Source of the DNA: Anaerolinea thermophila UNI-1
GTDB taxonomy: Bacteria; Chloroflexota; Anaerolineae; Anaerolineales; Anaerolineaceae
Length of the DNA: 64,000 nt
NCBI RefSeq assembly: GCF_000199675.1
Contig: NC_014960.1
Coordinates: 1,550,001 to 1,614,000, forward strand
Reading direction: 5' to 3'
This document shows positions 52,411-60,888 of the stretch, in pieces. The number at the start of each line of letters is the position of its first letter. Position 1 is the first letter of the stretch. The notes beneath the pieces were generated by a model, which ran no database searches, was not told the DNA's origin, and was given only the letters and a program-made list of their open reading frames with translations. The position numbers and the translations under genes are program-made.

Positions 52411-53805
52411 TCAATGTTTCAATCCTTCCTGTTCTGCCAGATTGAAGAAGAAATGGATTAAGGCTTCGATGCCCTTTTTCCATGTAGGAAGATGCAAGTG
52501 TTCATTAGGACTGTGAATCCGATCGTCGGGTAATCCAAATCCCGTCAGCACGGTTTCTATGCCGAGTATCTCTTTAAAGTCCCCAATTACAGGAACACTG
52601 CCACCTTCTCGTTTATAAATGGGTGGGGTTCCCCAAGCGGTTTCAAGAGCAGCAGCAAGTGCTTGGTTAGCTGGATGGCGAATATCTGTCATACATGGGT
52701 TACCACCGCCCAGATATTTCAACTCCCAGCGAACGGTTGAGGGCATGACATTTTTCAGGTGATGGAGCAGTTGTTCGTGAACTTCATGGGGATTTTGGTC
52801 GGGAACCAGCCGACACGAAATCTTCGCCATGGCATAGGACGGAATAATCGTTTTCGATCCCTGTCCGGTAAAGCCCGAATACAGACCGTTTACCTCCAGT
52901 GTAGGGCGCGCACCTATTCGCTCGGCGAAGTTAAATTCTGCTTCTCCCCACAAAGCAGGAACCCCGGTTTGCTCTAGCAGTACTTCGGATTCCAAAGGGA
53001 GACGTGCCAGTTCTTTTTTCTCCCAATCGGGTAGAGGTCTGACACGATCATAGAACCCTGGCAATGTAACAGTCCCGTTTTTATCGTGCAGGCCTGCAAT
53101 GACCTCACAAAGCACCTGAGCCGGATTATGAATGACCCCGCCAAAAACACCGGAATGCAGGTCGTGGGAAGGACCGTACACAAGCAATTCAAAGAATGCC
53201 AGGCCTCTCAAAGCATATACAATAGTGGGCAGATGTGGTGCCAGCATCCCTGCATCAGGATTTAATGAAATATCGCTTGCTAACAGTTGACGATGGTTTT
53301 CGACAAAATTACGCAGGTGAGGAGAGCCAATCTCTTCCTCCCCTTCCACGATAAATTTCACATTTACGGGCATGCCATGAGTACTGCGAAGGGCATGATA
53401 CGCAGCAAGCGTGGCAGCGATTTGTCCTTTCATGTCCGAGGTGCCCCTGCCTACCAGAAAATCCCCTTTCACCTGCGGTTCAAAGGGAGGGGTTTCCCAT
53501 AATTCCAGAGGATCAACGGGTTGAACATCGTAATGGCCGTAAATCAGTACCACGGGTTTGTCTGGACCTGCAGATAAGTCCTCTCCATACACTACCGGGT
53601 GCCTCTGCGTGGGCATTACCTGAACATTTTGCAATCCAAGTGTTTCCATTTGATAAGCCAGTTCCGTTGCGGCTCTCTGGACGTCGCCTTGATTTTCGGG
53701 CAAAGTAGATATGGAAGGGATTTCAACAAGTTTTTTGAGGGAACTTATGTATTCTTCTATGTGTGAACGGGCGAACAAAATCGCTTCTTCCCGATGAATG
53801 CTCAT
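52411..53805 (-). CDS. M20-family dipeptidase
   Basis: A 464-residue zinc peptidase of the CNDP/ArgE-like M20 group. The metal and catalytic loops are VLIYGHYDVQPVDP, GRGTSDMKGQIAATL with the bridging Asp, EGEEEIGSPHL with catalytic Glu, and DLHSGVFGGVIHNP in the dimerisation lid. It probably cleaves dipeptides or N-acyl amino acids in the cytoplasm. It is the first gene of the minus-strand operon ending at 46630. The ATG follows AGGAGGCGC. Confidence 0.93.
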   Translation of the reverse strand: MSIHREEAILFARSHIEEYISSLKKLVEIPSISTLPENQGDVQRAATELAYQMETLGLQNVQVMPTQRHPVVYGEDLSAGPDKPVVLIYGHYDVQPVDPLELWETPPFEPQVKGDFLVGRGTSDMKGQIAATLAAYHALRSTHGMPVNVKFIVEGEEEIGSPHLRNFVENHRQLLASDISLNPDAGMLAPHLPTIVYALRGLAFFELLVYGPSHDLHSGVFGGVIHNPAQVLCEVIAGLHDKNGTVTLPGFYDRVRPLPDWEKKELARLPLESEVLLEQTGVPALWGEAEFNFAERIGARPTLEVNGLYSGFTGQGSKTIIPSYAMAKISCRLVPDQNPHEVHEQLLHHLKNVMPSTVRWELKYLGGGNPCMTDIRHPANQALAAALETAWGTPPIYKREGGSVPVIGDFKEILGIETVLTGFGLPDDRIHSPNEHLHLPTWKKGIEALIHFFFNLAEQEGLKH

Positions 53806-53843
53806 AATGAAGCGCCTCCTAAAGAATAAATCTATCTTTCCAA

Positions 53844-53872
53844 ATTATATGCAATTTCAGAAGGGTTTGCCA
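53844..53872 (-). promoter_or_regulatory. Probable promoter of the M20 peptidase operon
   Basis: On the minus strand TGGCAA (53872-53867), 17 nt, TATAAT (53849-53844). The -10 box is perfect, the -35 box weak. The ATG follows at 53805. Confidence 0.6.
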
Positions 53873-53926
53873 TGTTTGGGATTGGACTGAGAGGAGTCGG
53901 CATCGTATTCGAACAAAGACTTGTGA

Positions 53927-53932
53927 TAAAAT
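53927..53932 (+). promoter_or_regulatory. Possible -10 box for the ssnA leader
   Basis: TAAAAT lies 11 nt before the first paired segment of the leader. The implied start near 53939 would put the structured RNA at the very 5' end of the transcript. No good -35 box is visible at 16-18 nt, so this is tentative. Confidence 0.4.
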
Positions 53933-53943
53933 TTTATGGAACA

Positions 53944-54131
53944 CGGTGGTCGACTAAGTCTTTAGTCGGCGTCGAGCGGGGCATCGCTCGTCGAAAAGTG
54001 CCACAGTTCCAACCCGACCCTGAGGCGTGATGGAATGCAGAAAGAATCCACCGGTTTCCTGATGATATCTACCCAGACGATTGTTTCGATGATGTAAACC
54101 TGTTTCCGGCAAGCCTTTTGATGCTTGCCGG
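53944..54131 (+). promoter_or_regulatory. Structured leader with attenuator upstream of ssnA (riboswitch-like, unclassified)
   Basis: Between the putative promoter and ssnA lies about 200 nt of non-coding RNA with nested pairing. An outer stem cggtgg (53944-53949) / ccaccg (54048-54053) encloses hairpin A, cgactaa/ttagtcg (53951-53968, loop gtct), hairpin B, cgagcg/cgctcg (53973-53990), and a weaker arm ttcca/tggaa. The region then runs through ggttt/aaacc (54053-54100) into a terminator hairpin just before the ribosome-binding site AGGAGG (54147-54152). A multi-arm domain followed by a terminator before the first gene is the usual build of a transcriptional riboswitch. I could not match it to TPP, cobalamin, purine, SAM, FMN, Moco, THF or c-di-GMP consensus sequences from memory. 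Confidence 0.6.
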
Positions 54132-54140
54132 TTTGTTTTC
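54106..54140 (+). terminator. Intrinsic terminator in the ssnA leader (attenuator)
   Basis: ccggcaagc (54106-54114) pairs with gcttgccgg (54123-54131) around an 8-nt loop, followed by tttgttttc. It lies between the promoter region and the ssnA start, so it must be bypassed for expression of the operon. Confidence 0.85.
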
Positions 54141-54155
54141 ATCTCAGGAGGTAGC

Positions 54156-55514
54156 ATGCTGATTTTACGATGTCAAATTGTTCGATGGTCTGAGCCGAAT
54201 GAAATTCTCTACAATGCGGCTGTATTAGTGCGCGATGGAAAAATAGTTGATTTTGGTCCCTCAAAAGACCTGGAGGAGAGATATCCCCAAGAGGAAAAAT
54301 TGGACGCAAATGGACAATGGTTGATGCCAGGAAACATTTGTGCTCATACCCATTTTTATGGGGCATATGCTCGGGGAATGTCCGTTTATGGTACCCCGCC
54401 GGCTGATTTCCCTCAGATTTTGCGGAAACTGTGGTGGGGATTAGATAAGGCACTTTCTGAAGAAGACGTGTATTACTCTGCTCTGGTTTGTTTGATGGAT
54501 GCAATTCGGCATGGCACGACGACATTGATTGACCATCATGCTTCTCCCAATGCCATTGATGGGTCCCTGGATCAAATTGCTAAAGCCGTGGAAGAAAGCG
54601 GAGTTCGGGCATCATTATGCTATGAAGTGACCGATCGTGATGGTGTTGCTCGACGAGATGCGGGAATTCGTGAAAATGTACGTTTCCTCCAGAGACTTCA
54701 GAAAGGGGATAATTTGGATGGGCGACTTTCCGGGATGTTCGGTTTACATGCCAGTTTGACCTTGAGTGATGAAACCCTCAGAAAGGCTCGGGAGGCCGTC
54801 CCTGAACACATTGGATTTCATGTGCATGTGGCTGAACACTCGGTAGATGAATATGACTCCCTTCAAAAGAGCGGAATGAGGGTTGTGGATCGCCTTTCGC
54901 ATTTTGGAATTCTTGGACCTCGAAGCATTGCCGTGCATGCCGTGCATGTGGATGCACAGGAAATTTTCCAACTTTCTCGGACTCAAACTTGGGTTACCCA
55001 TCAGCCGCGATCCAATATGAATAACGGTGTGGGTACTGCACAAGTTGAGTCGATGATGCGTGCAGGCATTCGTGTTTGTTTGGGAAATGATGGACATTCC
55101 AACACCATGTGGCAGGAATGGAAGTTTGCTTATTTTCTCCACAAACACGCCAATTTGGATCCTCGCCGTATGGGGGCTGATCAGGTAGTGCAGATGGGCG
55201 TTTACAACAATCGCGCTCTGGTGGAAACCCTGTTTTCTGGAAAGAAGGTAGGGGCTATTGAAGTGGGAGCAGAAGCAGACTTAATTCTGGTAGATTACCA
55301 TCCCTATACCCCTGTAACAGAAGCGAATCTTCCCTGGCATATCATTTTTGGTATGCAGGAAAGCATGATTACCATGACCATGGTTGCCGGGAAGGTGTTG
55401 ATGCGAGATCGCAAATTGATTACACTCGATGAACAGGGAATTTCTGAAGCCGTGCTCGCTCGTGTTCCCGCAACGTGGGAACGCTACAGGAAATTGATGG
55501 AACAGAAAGGATAA
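54156..55514 (+). CDS. ssnA: SsnA-like aminohydrolase
   Basis: A 452-residue metal-dependent hydrolase of the SsnA/chlorohydrolase group. ICAHTHFYGAYARGM holds H64 and H66; LWWGLDKALSEEDVYYSALV, DHHASPNAIDGSL and YEVTDRDGVARRD are strikingly like E. coli SsnA; FHVHVAEHSVDEYDS and NDGHSNTMWQEWKF give the remaining metal ligands. Family enzymes deaminate or hydrolyse purines, triazines and related rings; SsnA itself is linked to selenium-dependent molybdenum hydroxylases. AGGAGG precedes the ATG. It is the first gene of the F420/hydroxylase operon. Confidence 0.9.
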   Translation: MLILRCQIVRWSEPNEILYNAAVLVRDGKIVDFGPSKDLEERYPQEEKLDANGQWLMPGNICAHTHFYGAYARGMSVYGTPPADFPQILRKLWWGLDKALSEEDVYYSALVCLMDAIRHGTTTLIDHHASPNAIDGSLDQIAKAVEESGVRASLCYEVTDRDGVARRDAGIRENVRFLQRLQKGDNLDGRLSGMFGLHASLTLSDETLRKAREAVPEHIGFHVHVAEHSVDEYDSLQKSGMRVVDRLSHFGILGPRSIAVHAVHVDAQEIFQLSRTQTWVTHQPRSNMNNGVGTAQVESMMRAGIRVCLGNDGHSNTMWQEWKFAYFLHKHANLDPRRMGADQVVQMGVYNNRALVETLFSGKKVGAIEVGAEADLILVDYHPYTPVTEANLPWHIIFGMQESMITMTMVAGKVLMRDRKLITLDEQGISEAVLARVPATWERYRKLMEQKG

Positions 55515-55518
55515 ACGT

Positions 55519-56196
55519 ATGGAATCACCAGAACAGACGATTGCAATCATTGGGGGAACAGGAAAAGAAGGCAAAGGCTTGGCGTATCGCTGGGCAAAGG
55601 CTGGATATACAGTCTTAATTGGTTCACGGGTTCGGGAGAAAGCCCTGGCGACCGTGGCGGAATTAAGAGAACGGTTGGGTGAAGCGGTTCGCATGGAAGG
55701 AATGACCAATCAGGAAGCCGCCGAAAAGGCAGATATTGTGGTGTTGACAGTGCCTTATGCAGCACATCAGGAGACGCTGCTTACTATTAAAGATCAAGTT
55801 CAGGGCAAGATTTTGATTGATGTGACCGTGCCCCTGATGCCTCCTAAGGTGACCCGCGTGCATATTCCTCCGGCAGGCAGTGCCGCTCAGGAAGCGCAAA
55901 ATATTCTTGGACCGGATGTTCAGGTGGTCTCTGCTTTCCAAAATATTTCCTATGAACATTTACTCAATGATCATGAAATTGAGTGTGATGTGCTTGTCTG
56001 TGGTGGGACTCGAGCGGCTCGCGCAGAGGTGATTAAACTCGTAGAGGCCGCCGGTTTGACTGGATGGGATGCCGGCCCGATTGAGAATTCTATCGTGGCT
56101 GAGGGACTCACCTCCATATTGATTGGAATTAACAAGCAATATGGGGTTGAGTCTGCTGGTATTCGCATTACAGGTGTACAACGAAAGAAGGAGTAA
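55519..56196 (+). CDS. npdG: F420-dependent NADP oxidoreductase-like protein
   Basis: A 225-residue Rossmann protein. IAIIGGTGKEGKGLAYRWAKAG is the NADP loop, VLIGSRVREKALATVAELRE follows, and LTVPYAAHQETLLTIKDQVQ with VSAFQNIS later match NADPH:F420 reductases (Fno/NpdG). It should exchange hydride between F420 and NADP. It lies 4 bp after ssnA and 8 bp before cofE, within the F420 cluster. A more remote role in another dinucleotide reaction is possible. Confidence 0.9.
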   Translation: MESPEQTIAIIGGTGKEGKGLAYRWAKAGYTVLIGSRVREKALATVAELRERLGEAVRMEGMTNQEAAEKADIVVLTVPYAAHQETLLTIKDQVQGKILIDVTVPLMPPKVTRVHIPPAGSAAQEAQNILGPDVQVVSAFQNISYEHLLNDHEIECDVLVCGGTRAARAEVIKLVEAAGLTGWDAGPIENSIVAEGLTSILIGINKQYGVESAGIRITGVQRKKE

Positions 56197-56204
56197 AACA
56201 AGAA

Positions 56205-56972
56205 GTGTCTCTTCAAGTTCTCCCTATTTCGGGAATCCCTGAAATTAAGACAGGCGATGTTCTCAGTGAAATCATTCTGAAAGCGCTGGAAGAAAACAAC
56301 CTCTCTTTACAGGATGAGGATATTCTGGTCCTCGCACAAAAAATTGTATCAAAAGCAGAGGGGAGATTTGTGAACTTGACCACCGTTACCCCTTCTGCAA
56401 AAGCGTACGAATACGCTGAGATTACACAGAAAGACCCGCGTTTCATAGAACTGGTTTTACGGGAAAGCCGCTCGGTATTGCGTTGCCGCCTGGGCACCAT
56501 CATCGTGGAGCATCGCAATGGCTTTGTGTGTGCCAATGCGGGGATTGATCACTCCAACGTGCGAGGTCCCTGGGGTAATTCGGAAGATTGGGTGCTTCTC
56601 TTGCCTGAAGATGCCGATTCTTCTGCTCGAGTTATCCGCGATCAGGTTTTCCAGAAGACGCAGAAGAGAATTGGGGTGATGATTATCGATTCTCATGGAC
56701 GGGCATGGAGGATGGGAACGGTTGGGGTAGCCATTGGGCTGGCGGGTGTCCCTGGTTTGGTAGATTTGCGCGGTAAACCGGACCTGTACGGCTATCGCTT
56801 AAGAATCACCATGATTGGGGCGGCGGATGAACTGGCAGCAGCGGCTTCTCTGGTCATGGGGCAAGCCGATGAAGGTACGCCTGTAGTTCTGGTTAGAGGG
56901 TTTCCTTATCCGTTGAGGGAGTCCTCCATCCAGGAGTTAATTCGACCCAAAGAATTGGATTTATTCAGGTAA
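56205..56972 (+). CDS. cofE: Coenzyme F420:L-glutamate ligase
   Basis: A 255-residue CofE that adds gamma-linked glutamates to F420-0. LPISGIPEIKTGDVLSEIIL and ILVLAQKIVSKAEGRFVNL open the fold; LRCRLGTIIVEHRNGFVCAN with GIDHSNVRGPWGNSEDWVLL is the GTP/Mn site; DSHGRAWRMGTVGVAIGLAG follows. The start is GTG. The second, FMN-reductase-like domain seen in actinobacterial FbiB is absent, as in archaeal and Chloroflexota types. Confidence 0.95.
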   Translation: MSLQVLPISGIPEIKTGDVLSEIILKALEENNLSLQDEDILVLAQKIVSKAEGRFVNLTTVTPSAKAYEYAEITQKDPRFIELVLRESRSVLRCRLGTIIVEHRNGFVCANAGIDHSNVRGPWGNSEDWVLLLPEDADSSARVIRDQVFQKTQKRIGVMIIDSHGRAWRMGTVGVAIGLAGVPGLVDLRGKPDLYGYRLRITMIGAADELAAAASLVMGQADEGTPVVLVRGFPYPLRESSIQELIRPKELDLFR

Positions 56973-56973
56973 G

Positions 56974-57522
56974 ATGTTCTTTGCCGTTGTCTCTCTACTC
57001 GCTTTAGAAAACAACCCGGCTTTTTCCGAGGTTTGGACTCGGCTTAAGAAGATTTTTAGCAGATATGGACTTGAGTTGGTGGAAAGGCCGCATATTTCCT
57101 GGCATGTCAGTCCGGTTTATGATATGGAAAAGTTAGAAAAGAATTTACAAGGGCTGACTCAAGGGCGCAGGCAAATACGTGCCAGTATTTCAGGCTTAGG
57201 GGTCTTTACGGGAAAGAAGCCTGTTTTTTATTTGCCTGTAGTGCGTAGTCCTCAAGTGCATGAGATACATCGCACCATATGGGCAGAAATTTCTCCCTGT
57301 GCCTTAAATCAGGAATTGTATTACTCTCCAGAGGAGTGGATCCCTCATATCACACTTAACAGAAAGGCTTTTTCCTGCAACGTTGGAGAGGTTTTTCAGG
57401 AACTTTGCTCGCTTGACCTGAGATGTGAAGTTTGGCTGGATAACTTCGCTGTCATATATCGGGATGATGCTCACGATGGGGTTGGCACTATTTTTCCCTT
57501 TAGCAAGGAGAAGTCTGTATGA
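56974..57522 (+). CDS. 2H phosphoesterase-like (LigT family) protein
   Basis: A 182-residue 2H-fold protein. The two catalytic signatures are RPHISWHVSP (near residue 40) and IPHITLNRKAF (near residue 125), each an H-x-S/T. The remaining chain has the duplicated beta-alpha pattern of LigT/2'-5' RNA ligases. Such enzymes hydrolyse cyclic phosphodiesters or nucleotide 2',3'-cyclic bonds. It overlaps cofD by 4 bp and follows cofE by 1 bp, so it is strictly coexpressed with F420 synthesis. No known step of that pathway needs a 2H phosphoesterase. Confidence 0.82.
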   Translation: MFFAVVSLLALENNPAFSEVWTRLKKIFSRYGLELVERPHISWHVSPVYDMEKLEKNLQGLTQGRRQIRASISGLGVFTGKKPVFYLPVVRSPQVHEIHRTIWAEISPCALNQELYYSPEEWIPHITLNRKAFSCNVGEVFQELCSLDLRCEVWLDNFAVIYRDDAHDGVGTIFPFSKEKSV

Positions 57523-58472
57523 AAGTGGTCGCTTTGGCTGGTGGGGTAGGCGGAGCAAAAATGGCGGATGGATTAGCCAGAGTGCTCCCCGCAGAGGATC
57601 TCACCATTATTGTTAACACAGGTGATGATTTTAACCATTTTGGTTTGCGTATTTGTCCCGATCTGGACACGGTCTGTTACACCCTGGCAGGATTGGCAAA
57701 TTCTTTGACAGGTTGGGGACGCTCAGAGGAAACCTGGAATGCTCTGGATTCGATTCGTCGTCTTGGAGGACCAGACTGGTTTCAACTGGGTGACAAGGAC
57801 TTGGGTACCCATCTTGAACGCACCCGGCGTTTATCTCAGGGCGAACCGTTGAGTAAGATTGTACGGGACTTCTCTCATTCCTGGGGAATCGCACCACTGG
57901 TTTTACCCATGAGCGATCAACCGGTTGAGACATGGGTTGAAACTCAGGAAATGGGCTGGTTGCCGTTTCAGGAATATTTCGTTGCTCAACAGTGCCAGCC
58001 CAGGGTCAAGAAGTTTGCATTCAAGGGTGTAGAGCAATCCTTGCCCGCCCCTGGAGTTCTGGATGCGTTAGAGCAAGCCGATTGTTTGGTGATCTGTCCA
58101 TCCAATCCCTGGGTAAGCATTGCTCCGATTCTGAATGTTCCGGGGATCAAAGAGTCTTGTGAAGGAATTTGTGTTCGTGTAGCCGTTTCGCCCATCGTAG
58201 GAGGAAAAGCCATCAAGGGCCCTGCTGCGAAAATGTATGAGGAATTGGGTATTGCCCCCTCTGTTCTTGCGGTTGCCGAAAGTTATAGAGGGTTAATAGA
58301 TGGATTGGTGATTGATGCGGTGGATAACTCTTGTCGGGATGAATTGGAAGCCATGGGCATTCATGTGCTTGTCACCAAAACGGTGATGCAAGATTACATT
58401 GATCGGATGAATTTAGCCAAAGAGACACTTGAATTTTGTCAAAAACTGATGCTTTATAAAGGGAGACAATGA
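57519..58472 (+). CDS. cofD: 2-phospho-L-lactate transferase
   Basis: A 317-residue CofD/FbiA that joins the lactyl or PEP moiety to FO, giving F420-0 or dehydro-F420-0. It opens with VVALAGGVGGAKMADGLARV, then NTGDDFNHFGLRICPDLDTV, RLGGPDWFQLGDKDLGTHLER, and LVICPSNPWVSIAPILNVPG with GGKAIKGPAAKMYEELG. All are diagnostic. The start overlaps the preceding gene and the stop overlaps cofC, each by 4 bp. Confidence 0.96.
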   Translation: MKVVALAGGVGGAKMADGLARVLPAEDLTIIVNTGDDFNHFGLRICPDLDTVCYTLAGLANSLTGWGRSEETWNALDSIRRLGGPDWFQLGDKDLGTHLERTRRLSQGEPLSKIVRDFSHSWGIAPLVLPMSDQPVETWVETQEMGWLPFQEYFVAQQCQPRVKKFAFKGVEQSLPAPGVLDALEQADCLVICPSNPWVSIAPILNVPGIKESCEGICVRVAVSPIVGGKAIKGPAAKMYEELGIAPSVLAVAESYRGLIDGLVIDAVDNSCRDELEAMGIHVLVTKTVMQDYIDRMNLAKETLEFCQKLMLYKGRQ

Positions 58473-59113
58473 ATCTCTGGGCGATTGTTCCGGTAAAGCC
58501 TTTACATCAGGGTAAATCGCGGTTGGCGGGAATGCTTTCTGTAGAGGAACGTGAAGCCCTTAATTTTTCATTGCTTTGGCATTCATTAGAAGTTCTCTCT
58601 TCGGTTGAGTTAATCTCCCGCGTTTTAGTGGTGAGCAAAGACCCAAAGGTCCTGGCAACGGCTCGGGAATATCATGCGGTTACCCTGCACTCAGAAGATG
58701 ATAGGTTGAACCTTAATCTTGACTTGCAGAAAGCCGATTTCATGGCTAAATGGCAAGGGGCGCAGGAAATTCTGGTTCTTCCTGCGGATTTGCCTTTAAT
58801 TACAGCCTGGGATGTGTATCAATTGATTCAAAAGGCTCAAAAACCTAAAGCGATGGTAATTGCTCCAGACCGCAATCGAGATGGCACGAATGGCTTGCTC
58901 TTCAACCCAGCAGAAGGTTCGAGATATTCATTTGGTCCGGGATCATTCGAGCGACATTTGGCTTTCGCAAAAAAGAACGGGTATAGAGTAGAGGTATATG
59001 AGAGTGAAACCTTTGCTCTGGATTTAGATACGCCGGAAGATCTGTCTCTTTTGTATGAAAAGGACCCAAATTTTTTCCAAAAATTTGCTAAACCGATCAG
59101 GAGGAATGTATGA
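58469..59113 (+). CDS. cofC: 2-phospho-L-lactate (or PEP) guanylyltransferase
   Basis: A 214-residue nucleotidyltransferase that makes the activated GDP donor used by CofD. WAIVPVKPLHQGKSRLAGML is the GTP/phosphate loop; VLVVSKDPKVLATAREY, LVLPADLPLITAWDVYQLI and APDRNRDGTNGLLFNP are the conserved CofC/FbiD segments. The C-terminus is slightly longer than archaeal CofC. It overlaps the LLM gene by 4 bp. Confidence 0.95.
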   Translation: MNLWAIVPVKPLHQGKSRLAGMLSVEEREALNFSLLWHSLEVLSSVELISRVLVVSKDPKVLATAREYHAVTLHSEDDRLNLNLDLQKADFMAKWQGAQEILVLPADLPLITAWDVYQLIQKAQKPKAMVIAPDRNRDGTNGLLFNPAEGSRYSFGPGSFERHLAFAKKNGYRVEVYESETFALDLDTPEDLSLLYEKDPNFFQKFAKPIRRNV

Positions 59114-60108
59114 AACAGCGGGTGGCTTTGTATTTGCAAGATGCGCACGATTTGCGTGCTGGCTTGGATTACGTTCGATATGCAGAGGTGCGCGGTTTTG
59201 AGGCTGTCTGGCAGGCGGAAAGCCGGCTTGTTCGAGATGCCATTGTCCCCATGGCGGCATATGCAGCAGTAACCGAGCGAATCAAGGTGGGGTCCGGAGT
59301 GATCAATAACTGGACGCGGAATATTGGCTTGTTGGCAGCCACTTTCCTCACGTTGGACGATCTTGCTCCCAATCGAATTATCTGTGGAATCGGCGCGTGG
59401 TGGGATCCCTTGGCAAAGAACGTGGGAATTGAACGGAAAAAACCTCTGGTTGCCATGCGGGAAACTGTTACCGTTTTACGGCGCTTGTTGAACATGGAAC
59501 GGGTTACTTTCCATGGCGAGTTTGTGCATGTAGATGGGATCGAACTGGACGTTGTCCATGGACGACGGGAACCCAGAAACGTGCCGATTATGATTGGGGC
59601 TACGGGGGATCAGATGATGGAACTTACTGGAGAGATTGCTGATGGGGTAGTTTTGAATTATTGTGTGCCGCCTGAATATAACTTAAAAGCCCTTGAATTG
59701 CTTGAAAAAGGCGCCCGAAAAGCCGGCAGAACACTGGATGATCTGGATCGTCCGCAGTTGGTGGTGTGTTCGGTGGATTATGACCATGACAAAGCCATTG
59801 ACACGACACGAGAATTACTGACCCAATATCTTGCTCAACAACCCCATATTGCTAAGGCGTCTGGGGTTTCTATGGATGTGGTGTCGGAGATTCAATCGAT
59901 CTTAGGCTGGCCTGCTACCCATGAGCAAATTCAACGGGCTAAGCACCTCGTACCTGAAGATTTAATTCACCGTATTACCGCTTCGGGTACTCCGGATGAG
60001 GCTCGTGCCAAAGTGGAAGAATATCGCCGCAATGGATGCACCTGCCCAATTTTGTATCCGGTTGGTGGGGACGTTCGATTGTTGATTGATACTTTTGCCC
60101 AGGAATAA
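59110..60108 (+). CDS. LLM-class F420-dependent oxidoreductase
   Basis: A 332-residue bacterial-luciferase-like barrel that uses F420 as hydride carrier. RVALYLQDAHDLRAGLDYVR, AEVRGFEAVWQAESRLVRDA and KVGSGVINNWTRNIGLLAAT are followed by GIGAWWDPLAKNVG and PIMIGATGDQMMELTGEIAD; the layout is close to Mer and related F420 enzymes. It could reduce an imine or ene group of a ring product. The ATG is 4 bp inside cofC. No cofactor-independent evidence shows its substrate. Confidence 0.9.
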   Translation: MKQRVALYLQDAHDLRAGLDYVRYAEVRGFEAVWQAESRLVRDAIVPMAAYAAVTERIKVGSGVINNWTRNIGLLAATFLTLDDLAPNRIICGIGAWWDPLAKNVGIERKKPLVAMRETVTVLRRLLNMERVTFHGEFVHVDGIELDVVHGRREPRNVPIMIGATGDQMMELTGEIADGVVLNYCVPPEYNLKALELLEKGARKAGRTLDDLDRPQLVVCSVDYDHDKAIDTTRELLTQYLAQQPHIAKASGVSMDVVSEIQSILGWPATHEQIQRAKHLVPEDLIHRITASGTPDEARAKVEEYRRNGCTCPILYPVGGDVRLLIDTFAQE

Positions 60109-60120
60109 AATGAGGTGAGT

Positions 60121-60885
60121 ATGATCATTGAGTACCATCGTCCTGAGACCCTGGAGGATGCCCTTGCCTTGTTGTCTCGCACTTTTCCGCGCACGCTTCC
60201 TCTGGCAGGTGGATCCTACCTCAGCAGACATGCCAATGAGGATATTGCCGTTGTGGATTTGCAAAAGTTAGGAATGGATTTTGTTGAAGTTACCGATAGA
60301 GGGCTTTCAATCGGTGCAACCACCCGCTTACAATCTCTGGTAGATCACCCTGATCTTCCTCAATGGCTTAGACAATCTGCCCATCGTGAGACCTCTGCCA
60401 ACCTGAGACGAATGCAGTCCCTTGCAGGAACGCTGGTTACCAGTAGCGGAAGGTCCGTTCTGGGTACCTCTCTTCTCGCGGCAGATGCACGATTACAATG
60501 GTTGCCCGGAGAAGAAGAAAAAAGCCTGGGAGATTATTTTGCCCTTCGAGAGCATTGGAATCAGGGTATTCTGATTCGTTCAATTTTCGTGCACACGAAG
60601 GTCAAAGTGGCTGTAGATTGGGTGGCGCGCACACCCCGCGATTTGCCCATTCTGGTGGTGGCAGTTGCCAGGTGGCAATCCAGGAGAACTCGGATTGCCG
60701 TTGGAGGTTTTGGAAAGACGCCTTTGCTTGTTTTGGACGGTCCAGAACCAGGCGGGGCTGAGGTAGCACTTCGATCTGTATTAAAACAAAGTGACGATGA
60801 ATGGGCTTCCAGTGAGTATCGCATGGATGTGGGGGAGAAATTGCTGAGGAGGCTTCTGAAGTTGCTGGAGACAATGGAGGATTAA
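60121..60885 (+). CDS. FAD-binding subunit of a molybdenum hydroxylase (YgfM/XdhB-like)
   Basis: A 254-residue FAD_binding_5 protein that carries electrons from the iron-sulfur subunit. RPETLEDALALLSRTFPRTL is the opening; LAGGSYLSRHANEDIAVVDL binds the FAD phosphates, and SIGATTRLQSLVDHPDLPQW, SLAGTLVTSSGRSVLGTSLL and FVHTKVKVAVDWVA follow. It is at the short end of the family, as is E. coli YgfM. The ATG at 60121 is preferred to GTG at 60115. It sits 3 bp before the fused hydroxylase gene, completing the two-gene enzyme. Confidence 0.9.
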   Translation: MIIEYHRPETLEDALALLSRTFPRTLPLAGGSYLSRHANEDIAVVDLQKLGMDFVEVTDRGLSIGATTRLQSLVDHPDLPQWLRQSAHRETSANLRRMQSLAGTLVTSSGRSVLGTSLLAADARLQWLPGEEEKSLGDYFALREHWNQGILIRSIFVHTKVKVAVDWVARTPRDLPILVVAVARWQSRRTRIAVGGFGKTPLLVLDGPEPGGAEVALRSVLKQSDDEWASSEYRMDVGEKLLRRLLKLLETMED

Positions 60886-60888
60886 GCC

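Noticed and set aside
53944..54140. Leader considered as a cobalamin, TPP, SAM, FMN, Moco or purine riboswitch, or a T-box.
   Set aside because: The invariant cores of these classes (for example the B12 box, the TPP CUGAGA / GAACCUGAU core and the T-box ACCGCG core) are not present in order.
53954..54157. A minus-strand open frame of 67 codons across the ssnA leader.
   Set aside because: The region is better explained as RNA structure with a terminator; the frame lacks a ribosome-binding site and any motif.
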